Shown here: positions 7,562-17,400 of the stretch, piece by piece | How positions within the stretch are numbered: position 1 is the first letter of the stretch | Layout of the letters: every line of letters starts with the position of its first letter | NCBI GenBank assembly: GCA_004367505.1 | Contig: SFCB01000279.1 | Location: 1-39,031 of the forward strand | Source of the DNA: Chloroflexi bacterium OHK40 | GTDB lineage: Bacteria; Chloroflexota; Chloroflexia; Chloroflexales; Chloroflexaceae | Direction: 5' to 3' | DNA length: 39,031 nt | Made by a program: the position numbers and the translations under genes | Notes under the pieces: generated by a model | What the model was told of the DNA's origin: nothing | The model's input: only the letters and a program-made list of their open reading frames with translations | The model's database searches: none

Positions 7562-10500
7562 TCAGACAGCGTTCACCCTGGCCAGTGCCACGGCCTGTTC
7601 GAAGTCGAGGGCGCGTCCGGCCTCCCAGGCGCCGGTGGCGGCATCGCCGAGCGCGGCGCGGGCCGAAGCCAGGGCCGCATCGAGCCGGGCCTGATCTGCG
7701 GGCGAGAGCGGGGCGCTCATGGCCTCGCGGAGCCGGGCCGCCGCGCCGGCCAGCCGGAGCGCGCCCTCGGCGTCGTCGAGCTGCACCCACAGCATGGCGA
7801 TATCTTCCAGGGCCATCAGCGCGGTCCAGCGATCGCCGATGCGAAGGTTGATCGCGCAGCTCTCGCGGTAGAGCTTCAGCGCCTCGCTGTAGTCGCCCCG
7901 GCGCCGCTGAAGGTTGCCGAGGCTATGGAGCGTGAGCGCAATCGCGGACTGGTCGCCGATCTCGCGCTGGATGGCGATGGCCTCTTCCAGGTGGGCGCGG
8001 GCGCCGTCGAGATCGCCTACATCTTCGAGCAGCGAGCCCATATTGTTGAGCGAGTTGCCAAGGGCCCAGCGGTTGCCGAGCTGGCGCCGGATGGCCAGGC
8101 TCTCGCGCTGGAGGGCAAGGGCGCCCTGGAGGTCGCCCCGGTAGGCGGCCACGATGCACATATTGTTGAGCACATTGGCGATATTCAGCTGGTCATCGAG
8201 GGCCCGGCGGATGGCCAGGCTGGCTTCGTACCGAGCCTGGGCCGTATCCAGATCGCCCTGCTGGGCCGCCAGGGTCCCGGCGCAGATCAGCGCCTTGGCC
8301 ACACCGGCCTGGTCGCCGAGGGCCTCGGACTCGGCGCGAGCCTGCTCGTACCAGGGGGCCGCTTCGGCGAAGCGACCCTGGCGGCGCAGGAGCTCGCCGA
8401 CCGCGATCCGGCAGGCGGGCAGGGTGGCAGCATCGCCGGCGGCCTCGGCGGTCTCCAGGGCGCCCCGGTAGCAGGTGTCGGCCTCGGGCCACTCGCCGAT
8501 CGTCTCGCGTACCTGGCCGAGCCGCAGGAGCACGGCCGCCCGCTCGGAACCGCTCAGCAGGGGCAGCGCCTGCGTGAAGTAGGTGAGCGCGGCCAGGTTG
8601 GCGTAGTCGGCCTGGGCCGCCTCGCCGGCGCGCCGCAGGTACTCGCGCTGCTTGGCAACATTGGTGCTGCGCCCGTAGTGGTAGGCCAGCAGGTCCAGCC
8701 GCTGCTCCAGGGCCTCGGGGTAGGTGCGCTCGATGTACTGGCCGATCTGGTCGTGGATCAGAGCGCGGGTGGCGAAGGGCAGGCTCTCGTAGGCCACCTC
8801 CTGGGTGATCACATGTTTGAAGAGGTAGGTCAGCTCGGGGTCGGGTTGATCGAGAGGGGTCAACTCGACCGAACTGAGCACATCGAGGTCGGCGCGCACA
8901 CGTTGCTCATCGCCGCCAAAGGTGTAGACGCCCCAGAGCATGGCGGCCTGGAAGAGCCTGCCGATAACGCTGGCCACCTTGAGCAGCGACTTCTGGTTCT
9001 CGCTGAGCTGGTCGATCCGGCTCAGGATCAGGCTATGGATGCTGGTGGGAAGCTCGATCTGGCGCACCGCCGTGGGGTCGCGCGGGTCCACACCACGGTC
9101 GTGGAGGTAGTTGAGGAGCTCCTCGACGTAGAAGGGGTTGCCTTGAGCCCGAGCGCCGATTTGCGCCACGAGCTCAGGGGGCGGCTCGGACTCCATCCCA
9201 TAGAGCTGGATGACCTTGCCGGTGAGCAGGTCTTCGATCTCAGGCTGGGAGAGGCTGCCGAGGGGGAACTCGGTAAAGTGGCTCAGGCGCGTGACCCGTG
9301 GGGCCAGCAGGCGCTCGAGCTGCGGCGGGCGGTAGGCCATCACGATCAGCACCGGCATGGTGGCGATGGCGCGCGCCACAGCTTCGAGCAGGTCGTGGGA
9401 GAGGGCGTCGAGCCAGTGACAATCTTCCAGCACCAGCAGCAAGGGCACCTCGGCGGCCCGGGCGCGCAGGCAGTCTACCAACAGCGCTTCGAGCGAGGCC
9501 TTGCGCAGCTTCGGGTCGAGCCCGCTGGTCAGCTCCGTCTCGGGGAGCGCGAGGTTGAGCACGGCGCCGAGGAGCGGTAGGCGGGGCAAGAGAGCGGGGT
9601 TGATCCGGGTGAGTTCGGCTTCCAGGAGCAGGGCCTGGTCCTCGAGCGGGTCGCTCGGATCGAGCCCGAAGAAGCCCCGCCAGATATTCTGCCAGGCGAG
9701 GTAGCTGGTGTTCGTGCCATAGGCCTGGGCCTCGCCACCGAGGGGCACGAAGCCCTCGCGACGGGCGACCCGCACCACCTCGGCGACGAGGCGCGACTTG
9801 CCGAGGCCGGCCTCGGCGCTGATGCCGACGATCTGGCCAAAGCCCTGGCGGGCGCGCTCGGCGAGGCTGGTGATCCGGGCAAGCTCGGCGACACGGCCAA
9901 CCATGGGCAAGGCGTAGCGCGGCTCCTGGAGCCTGATGGCGCGGCGCTCCTGGACGCCGAGGAGGCGGTAAGCCAGCACCGGCAGGGCCTTGCCCTTCAC
10001 CCGGAGCGGCGGTAGCTCCTCCCAGCTAAACGCGTCGGCGGTGGGCTTGCGCGCCGCCTGGTTGGCGTAGATCTGGCCGGGGGGAGCATGTTGCATCAGG
10101 CGCGCGGCGAGGTTCACCTCGTCGCCGAGCACACCGTAGGTGCGCCGCGTAGTGCCGCCGTAGGCGCCGGTACGCATGCGTCCCTCGCTGATCCCGATCT
10201 GCACGGCGCCGATGAAGGCCAGTTCGGGCGGCGGCACGCGCAGCTCCAGGGCAGCCCCGGCCGCGCGGGCGGCGTTGTCCTCGTAGGCGAGCGGGGCGCC
10301 GAAGGCAGCATAGAGGAAGCTGCCCTTGTCACCGATGGTCAGCTGGAGCATCGAGCCGCCGTAGCGGGCGAGCACGACCTGCACCCAGCGGATGAAGCGA
10401 TCGAGCTTCTCGCGCGCCTCGGGGTCACCATCGTAGTTGATCCCGCCGAAGCGGAGAAAGAGCGCCACAGCCGGTCGCAGCTCGGTGAGGAACTCGCCGA

Positions 10501-11287
10501 GCCCGCTGTGGAGGCGCTCGTAGACCGGGGGCAGGAGCCACTGGCGCGCCTGCTCCTCGTCGAGCAGAGCCGGGGCGAAGGGTGGCCAGGGCAGAGGCGC
10601 CACCTCGGCGGTGAGAGCGCGGAGCACAGCGGCCCGGGTGCCGCTGCTGTCGTCGAAGCGCCACTCGCGAATCGTTGCGGCCGGACCCAGGGCCGCCACC
10701 GCCGCCTCGTCGAGCATCACGTCGCCCTTGTTGGCCAGGTGCTCGGCGGCAGCCAGGCGCTGCAGCGTATCGCCTGCCAGCACGTCCATCAGCTGGATCG
10801 CCGGGTCACCGACGATGAAGCGGCGGGCCGCGCCGGCGGCCACGGCAACCTTGATCGCCAGGCTAACGGTGCCCACGCCAGGGATGGCGATCGCGGCGAA
10901 AGGCTGCATGGCAACTTGTAGCGCCAGCGCACATGCCGCCGCGCGCTGCACGGCCGGCGCGGGAGCGTCGCTCCCGGCCTGCTCGCCCGGCGCCAGCCAC
11001 ACCTGCTCGTCGAACCAGCAGGTGATCGCATCGCCAGCGAAGCCGAGCACGCTGCCACGGAAACGATCCACCTCGGCCACAAGCGCATCGTAGACCCGGT
11101 TGAGCTGCTGGGGTAGCTCCTCGGCCCCCCGCTGCGCGCCGAGCGCCTGAACCAGCGCCTCGGTGAGCGGCGTAAAGCCGGAGATATCGGCGAAAAGTGC
11201 CGCGCCTGCACAGCGCTCGGGCAGCTCCTGCCCGGCGGCCAGCGCCAGCCGCCGGTCGGTCGGGATGTAGGCAATCGGTGTTTCCAT
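7562..11287 (-). CDS. Soluble class III adenylate/guanylate cyclase-AAA ATPase-TPR protein
   Basis: The 1241-residue product resembles soluble adenylyl cyclases. The first cyclase domain (about 25-200) has both metal-binding aspartates, in ALFADISGFT (Asp34) and GFAGDAITCWF (Asp86). The second (about 275-400) has IGDKGSFLYAAFG and YGVLGDEVNLAARLM but lacks an aspartate at the first metal position (ALFLRFGGI). A STAND/AAA-type ATPase follows, with Walker A in AEAGLGKSRL (about 491-499) and Walker B LLLVLEDCHWLD (about 616-627). A helical TPR-like array covers about 880-1190 (for example GNSLNNMGSLLEDVGDLDGA). It would make cAMP or cGMP in the cytoplasm under control of the ATPase/TPR part. The ATG at 11285-11287 is preferred because of a GGGGGAG about 9 nt upstream; an ORF start 33 nt earlier lacks such support. 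Confidence 0.92.
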   Translation of the reverse strand: METPIAYIPTDRRLALAAGQELPERCAGAALFADISGFTPLTEALVQALGAQRGAEELPQQLNRVYDALVAEVDRFRGSVLGFAGDAITCWFDEQVWLAPGEQAGSDAPAPAVQRAAACALALQVAMQPFAAIAIPGVGTVSLAIKVAVAAGAARRFIVGDPAIQLMDVLAGDTLQRLAAAEHLANKGDVMLDEAAVAALGPAATIREWRFDDSSGTRAAVLRALTAEVAPLPWPPFAPALLDEEQARQWLLPPVYERLHSGLGEFLTELRPAVALFLRFGGINYDGDPEAREKLDRFIRWVQVVLARYGGSMLQLTIGDKGSFLYAAFGAPLAYEDNAARAAGAALELRVPPPELAFIGAVQIGISEGRMRTGAYGGTTRRTYGVLGDEVNLAARLMQHAPPGQIYANQAARKPTADAFSWEELPPLRVKGKALPVLAYRLLGVQERRAIRLQEPRYALPMVGRVAELARITSLAERARQGFGQIVGISAEAGLGKSRLVAEVVRVARREGFVPLGGEAQAYGTNTSYLAWQNIWRGFFGLDPSDPLEDQALLLEAELTRINPALLPRLPLLGAVLNLALPETELTSGLDPKLRKASLEALLVDCLRARAAEVPLLLVLEDCHWLDALSHDLLEAVARAIATMPVLIVMAYRPPQLERLLAPRVTRLSHFTEFPLGSLSQPEIEDLLTGKVIQLYGMESEPPPELVAQIGARAQGNPFYVEELLNYLHDRGVDPRDPTAVRQIELPTSIHSLILSRIDQLSENQKSLLKVASVIGRLFQAAMLWGVYTFGGDEQRVRADLDVLSSVELTPLDQPDPELTYLFKHVITQEVAYESLPFATRALIHDQIGQYIERTYPEALEQRLDLLAYHYGRSTNVAKQREYLRRAGEAAQADYANLAALTYFTQALPLLSGSERAAVLLRLGQVRETIGEWPEADTCYRGALETAEAAGDAATLPACRIAVGELLRRQGRFAEAAPWYEQARAESEALGDQAGVAKALICAGTLAAQQGDLDTAQARYEASLAIRRALDDQLNIANVLNNMCIVAAYRGDLQGALALQRESLAIRRQLGNRWALGNSLNNMGSLLEDVGDLDGARAHLEEAIAIQREIGDQSAIALTLHSLGNLQRRRGDYSEALKLYRESCAINLRIGDRWTALMALEDIAMLWVQLDDAEGALRLAGAAARLREAMSAPLSPADQARLDAALASARAALGDAATGAWEAGRALDFEQAVALARVNAV

Positions 11288-11360
11288 AGTCTTTTGCTCC
11301 CCCGCTACCGGGCGAAGCACGGTTCACTTGCCATCAAACCCTGGCTGGTGGGGTGCGCGA

Positions 11361-11394
11361 CATTGGGTTGCGAAGGGGCCTGTGGCCCCTCCGC
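11361..11394 (-). repeat. 34-nt dispersed hairpin repeat, copy B
   Basis: This minus-strand copy of the element at 2075-2108 matches at 30 of 34 positions. Here the stem is stronger: AGGGGCC-tgt-GGCCCCT on the plus strand (11374-11380 with 11384-11390). It begins 39 nt after the stop codon of the giant secreted-protein gene and may act in that transcript's 3' end. Confidence 0.6.
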
Positions 11395-11433
11395 GCCTCC
11401 ACATTGCTGCACGGTATCACGCCAGACTCACGC

Positions 11434-14400
11434 TTACGGGATGTTCACCCGCGTGTCGCCCTGGCCAGGGTTGAAGTCGGTGGCCGTGTCGGTGCCGGGG
11501 CCGCCGTCGAAGCGGTCGGCGCCCGAGCCGCCGGTGAGGGTGTCGTTGCCACCGCCGCCGAGCAGGGTGTCGTTGCCCGCGCCACCGGTGAGCTGATCAT
11601 CGTCGGCGCCGGCGTCAAGCGTGTCGTTGCCATCGCCACCGGTGAGGATATCGTTCCCCGCGCCGCTGATGAGCGCGTCGTTGCCTGAGCCGCCAGTGAG
11701 CGTGTCGTTCCCCGCGCCGCTGGTGAGCGTATCGTTGCCTGAGCCGCCGGTGAGCGTGTCGTTCCCCGCGCCGCTGGTGAGCGTGTCGTTCCCGTCGCCA
11801 CCATCGAGCTGGTTGTTGCCCTCGCCGGCGTTGAGCTGGTCGTTGCCCGTTCCGCCGGTGAGCGTGTCGTTTCCTGAGCCGCTCGTCAGCCGGTCGTCGC
11901 CGCTGCCGCCATCAAGCTGGTTGTCGCCCTCGCCGGCGTCGAGCTGGTCGTTGCCGCCCTGACCGATCAGCACGTCGTTGCCCGGGCCACCGGTCAGCCG
12001 ATCGTCACCGCTGTTGCCGTCGAGCCGGTCATTGTCGTCACCGCCATCCAGCTGGTCGTTGCCCGAGCCACCATCCAGGGTATCGTCGCCCGGGCCGGCG
12101 GTCAGCCGGTCGTCGCCGCCACCGGCGCAGAGCAGGTCGGCGCCGCCATTACCCGTGAGGACATCCTGCCCGCTGCCGGCGAAGAGGAAGTCGGCCCCGG
12201 CGCCGCCGGTGAGGGTGTCGTTGTTACTGCCACCGGCGTTCACCGTGATCGTCTGGGTCGCGGTGTTCACGCCGTCGCTCACGGTGATGGTGACGACTGC
12301 CATCCCGGTGCGGCCAGAGGCCGAGGTGATCGTGACGGTGCGGTTGGCGCCGCTGCCGCCGAAGCTGATATTGCCGTTCGGCACGAGCGTGGTGTTGGAC
12401 GAACTGGCGCTGAGGGTGAGGCCGGTCACACTGGTGTCGGGGTCGCCCAAGGCCAGATTCGCCCGCCCACGGAAGTCGGCGAGGCAGACACCGCCACCCG
12501 CGACAGAGATGGTTGGTGCCGCTGGCAGGATGGTGAGGCTGGCGCTCGCCGTCGCCGGCTCGTAGTAGCGGTCGCTCAGGCTGATCGCGCCGCCGGGGAG
12601 CGGCACCTCGCCGCTGAAGTAGACCGGTACGGCGTAGCTGCCTGCCGGCAGCGCAAGCGCGCCGAGGGGCGCGACGCCCTCGCCATCGGTGGTGCGTACG
12701 AAGCTCTGCCCGCCGATGATGAAGAAGAGCCGCTTATTGCCTACGCCCCGGTTGCCCGCATCGGTGAGCCGCACGCTGATGCCCGTATCCTGGCCGAAGG
12801 TGGCCGTGGCAGGCGCACCGGTTACGGTTGCGGTCGTGGCCTGACGCGCCAGGGTGAAGGGCGCCGTCACGAGCGAGGAGGCGAAGCCCTCGGCCCCGGC
12901 GAAGGTGGCCTGGATACTCAATTCGCCGGGTTGGTCGGTGAGCGGTAGCGTCACGGTGGCATTGCCGTCGTTGTCGGTGGGCGCGCTCAGGCTCACACCG
13001 CCGATGCTGAAGCTCACCGGCTGGCCCACGAGCGGCGTGCTGCCAGAGGCGAGCCGGGCGCTCAGCGCCACGCTATCGAGGTAGCGCCCCGAGGTGGGTG
13101 GGTTCAGTAGCGTGAGCGTGGTTGCCGCCGGCAGCGCCTCGCCCGGGGCTGGCGGCGCCGGGATGGCCGGATCGATGCCGGGGCTATAGTAGGCGCCGAA
13201 GTTGGTGAGCACGGCGACGAGGCCGTTGCCGCCGGCGGCCTGTACAAAGAAACGCACATCGGCGAGCGGGGTGGAGCCGCGCTCCGCCGCCGTCAGCGCG
13301 CCCGTCCACAGGGTCGGGTCACCCGCATCGAGGTCCAGCCTGAGCGACTGCCACTGGCCCAGGAGGCTGCCACTGAGCCCCGTATAGGTAACCCAGACCT
13401 CCTGCGTGCCAGCGGTGGCGCCCGCAGTGACGTTGACGCGGAAGGTGAGGTCATCGCCGTCGGCGCTGCTGGTGACGGCAGCAATAGCGGGTGGGCCATC
13501 CAGCGCGGCGCCGGCGACGGTGCTGTAGAAGAGCCGCAGCCGCATAGAATCGTAGGTGCGCAGGGTGCCGATCGGCGCGTCGGGGTTGTTGGAACGGTAC
13601 TGGGCCGGTTGCAGCATCAGCCGGGGCGAACCGTTCGGGTCGGTGAGCAGATCGTAGTAATTGAGCGACCACGGCTGCGTGGGGAAGAAGACACTGGAGC
13701 GGAAGGTGGGGTGGGGGCCGGCAAACTCCGAGGCCGGCACACTGGTGAGCACACGCACATCGGCGACGTCGGTATAGGTGGCAGCGAGCAGGAGCGTGCC
13801 GCGCACCACGTAGCCCACCTCGGATGGCGGCGCATCGACGTTGTGGCGTGAGAGCGGGAAGTAGGGCTGACCGGGCCTGGTGGCGTACCCATCGCGGCCC
13901 TCGACCTGCGTCCAGCTCTCTGGCTGGCCGGTGAGCAGGTTAATCAGCTCCACCGTGGTAGGCGTAACCGGGGTCGTAAAGGTAAGCTCGGCGGTCTTCA
14001 GGCCGAGCGGCGCGCCGGGGCCGGCGGGCACGGGGGCGAGCGCGGCAACCTCGGAGGCCGGCGCAGGCGGCGTAATGCGCGCCCCGAGCATATTCATGCG
14101 CTGCATCGGCAGGCCGAACATGGTGGGAATGAGCACCGTCTTCTCGTAGATCCCGTCGATCTCCACGCCGGTATCGGCGAGATAGGCCTGCTTGGCCTGA
14201 ACGAGGGCCTTGCCGATCGGGATGGCGCCCGTGCCGGTGCGCAGCTCGCGGGTGAAGTAGAGGTAAAGCCGCTCGCCGTACTCATCGAGGAGTTTGTCGC
14301 CGTACTGGTAGCCGGTTCCGGCGATCAGGGTCGCGCCACGAGCGGCGAAGGCCTCGGCCCAATCGGGCTCCTCGGCGCCGGCAGCGGCGTGAGCATCGAC

Positions 14401-17400
14401 GGTGTTGTAACCGGCGTGGCACCCCACACTATAGATCAGCGTATTGGCGAAGCTCGTGGGCGAGCTCACGATCTCCTGCGCCAGCAGCGTGTCGGCATAA
14501 TCGTAATTGGCGGCGAGCAGACTGCCGGCGGAGAAGTGCCCGGCCAGGTAGACGAGATCGTTGCGCGTGTTCACCAGCCTGGGCCGCAGATCAGCCGCCG
14601 ACCAGGAGGCGGGGTCGCTCGGGTCACGCTCGGCCGGATCGATCAGGGTATCGTCGAGGGTGGCCGTGGCACCCAGACCGGCCCGCAGCTGATCGGCCAG
14701 AGCGCGGGTGCCGTCCTCCAGCTGGCCGTAGCTCGTCACCAGGGCGCGGGTGGGGGTGATCACACCGCCCGAGGCGAGGTAGGCGTTCACCACCGCCAGG
14801 GCATCGCCGGCATCCTCCACCAGGCGACCGACGGCGAGATCGGGCAGCGGCAGTGTACTCTCCTGCAGGGAGATGATATTCGTCGTGCCGTACTCGTCCT
14901 GGCCGAGCACGTAGGCGAGCCGCAGGCTGGCCTGAGAGGTCGTGTCATCGCCGACGGGGGGCACAAAATCGGACTCGGGCGAGATCTGGGCCGGGTCGGG
15001 GTAACGGAAGAAGGGCATGATGTCGTCGTTGCCGACGAGCACCACATACTCAAGCGGGTTGAGCGCGCGGTACTTCTGCACGATCTCCTTGATCGTTCCG
15101 GCGTACTGGTTCATCGCGAAGGGGCAGCCGGTATTGCCGAGAGCCACACTGCGCGCGTCGCGCACCCGTGCATCATCGCTAACGTCCACCACCACACCCT
15201 GCACCTCGGGCCTGCCGCTGAGCACCCCGAGCTGGCTCAACAGGTCGGCCTTCTCCTGTGCGGTGCCGGCCATATTGTCGATATCGACGAGGAAGATCGT
15301 CTTGTAGTTACCGCTGGCGCCGCTGAGGGTGCTGGCGGCGAGGTTCAGGCGCACATTCGCGCAGGCGCCGGAGAGCAGGTCGACGCGCAGGTTGAAGGGC
15401 TGGGTAGGATTAAAGGCGCCATTGCGACCGGAGACGCGCACATAGAACTCGCCGGAGTTGTTCCAGCTGTTCACAACCACCCGTTCGTCGGCAGTGCCAC
15501 TGAGCGGCGAGTAGCCGATCACGCTCTGGATCTGGGCGTTGGAGAAGCCCAACGGGTTCGAGAAGCCCAGCCCGTTGGAGAAGCCCAACGGGTTCGAGAA
15601 GCCCAGCGGGTTCGAGAAGCCCAGCGGGTTCGAGAAGCCCAGCCCGTTATGGAAAGCCTCGGCGTTGGTGAAGGCATCGCCGTTGGAGAAGCCCAGCCCG
15701 TTGGAGAAGCCCAGCGGGTTCGAGAAGCCCAGCCCGTTGGAGAAGCCCAGCGGGTTCGAGAAACCCAGCGGGTTCGAGAAGCCCAGTGGGTTCGAGAAGC
15801 CCAGCCCGTTGGAGAAGGCCGAGGGGGCCGACTCGGTACTGAGCCTCGCCAGGCTCTGTTCGCCGGTGAGCTGCTGGTAGGCCTGGGCAATATCCTTAAA
15901 GACCACCAGGTCGTAGTCGGCCGCGAGGTTCGCGAGCGTCACCGAGACGGTCATGCCAGGGGTGACGCTGAACTTGAACCAGCGGGCCTCACCGCGCCGG
16001 GCGATCGCCTGGGTGCTCACAATCGCGCTTCGGGCATCAGCTGGACCGGTAAAGGTGGGCGTGAAGGCATCCGGCCAGATGTAGTTGTTCGGGCCAACCA
16101 CCTGGCAGTAGCTGAACTCGGAGGTACCGCCTGGACCGGTGGCCGTGGCGGTCACGAAGCGTCCATCGGGCAGAGCAGGCCCGCTGAACGTGAAGGCGAC
16201 GAGCCCGTCGGGGCCAGTGGTGACGCTCTGGCTGCCGAGGAAGCCCTCGCCCTCGCCGTAGAAGGTCGGATCGCAGCTCTGGCCGCTGTAAAAGTCGAGG
16301 GTGTAGCCGGTATTGGCCGCGCCGCTCAGGCCACCCGACACCAGCGTATTGACGCCGTTGTTAGCCGCGCCGAAGAGCACAGGGAAGTTCTGGAGCAGAT
16401 TGGGGCCGCTATCGCCGTCGCCGGTGTCGTTCGCCGTGACACTATCGCCGTTGAGGTCGATCCCGAGGGTTCCATTGCCGAAGATGCGATTGCGGCGGAT
16501 GGTATTGTTATCGGAGAAGACGCGGATGCCCTCGCTGCCGTTAAAGGCGATCAGGTTACCGGCCTCGGCCGTCGTGCCGCCAATCAGGTGGCTGCCGGTA
16601 TCGGTGAAGAGATCCAGCCCGGCGTTGGTGTTGCCACGCGGGGTGGCGCCATCGGCGGCGGTGCCGATCAGGTTGCCCTGGATGGTCGCGCCGAGCGCGG
16701 CCGCTCCCTCGAAGGCGATCCCGGTGTTGCTGTTGCCCGAGATCACGTTGCCAGCGCCAGGCGTGGTTCCACCAACGACGACGCCGGCGGCCTGAATACC
16801 GACGCCGTTGACGTTGGGAATAGCGGTGCTCCCATCGGCGCCGAGGCCGAGGTAGTTGCCGAGCATGCTGTTCCCGCTCTCACTCCCGTCCACCAGCACA
16901 CCATTGAAGCCGTTCCCGGCGATCACATTGCGCAGCGTGGCCGTGGCGCCGCCGACGGTATTGTTGGCAGAGCTGCTGATATGCACGCCGTGAAGCCCGT
17001 TGCCCAGGTCGAGCAGGCCGCTGGGGTCGGTACCGATGTAGTTGCCCTGGACGAGGTTGGCGCTAGTGGCGGTGCCGCCGATGAAGACGCCGTTGTTGGC
17101 GTTGCCCGCGATGACGTTGCGGTCGCCCAGGGAACCACCGCCGATCTGGGTCAGCGGCCCGAAGACGGCAATGCCGTTGAGGCCGTTGCCGAGGCCCGTG
17201 GTACCGGCGGCATCGGTGCCAACAAAGTTCCCCGCGATGGTGGTGCCCTGGACGGGGCTATCAACCTGGATGCCGTTGCCGAAGCTGGAGATGACGGTGT
17301 TACCACGCAGGCTGTTGCCGGCCACATCGACTCCCCAGAGCCAGATCCCGAGGGGGTTATTGGCCACCAGGTTATCGATCACCGTGTTGCCGGTGGTCGC

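Noticed and set aside
7925-9580. 551-codon plus-strand frame within the cyclase gene
   Set aside because: It is the antisense of the ATPase/TPR region. The minus strand has Walker motifs and TPRs, and the plus translation has no recognisable features.
15538-15807. CRISPR-like regular repeats
   Set aside because: The period is 18 bp with no unique spacers, and the array is in frame within a protein, encoding hexapeptides.
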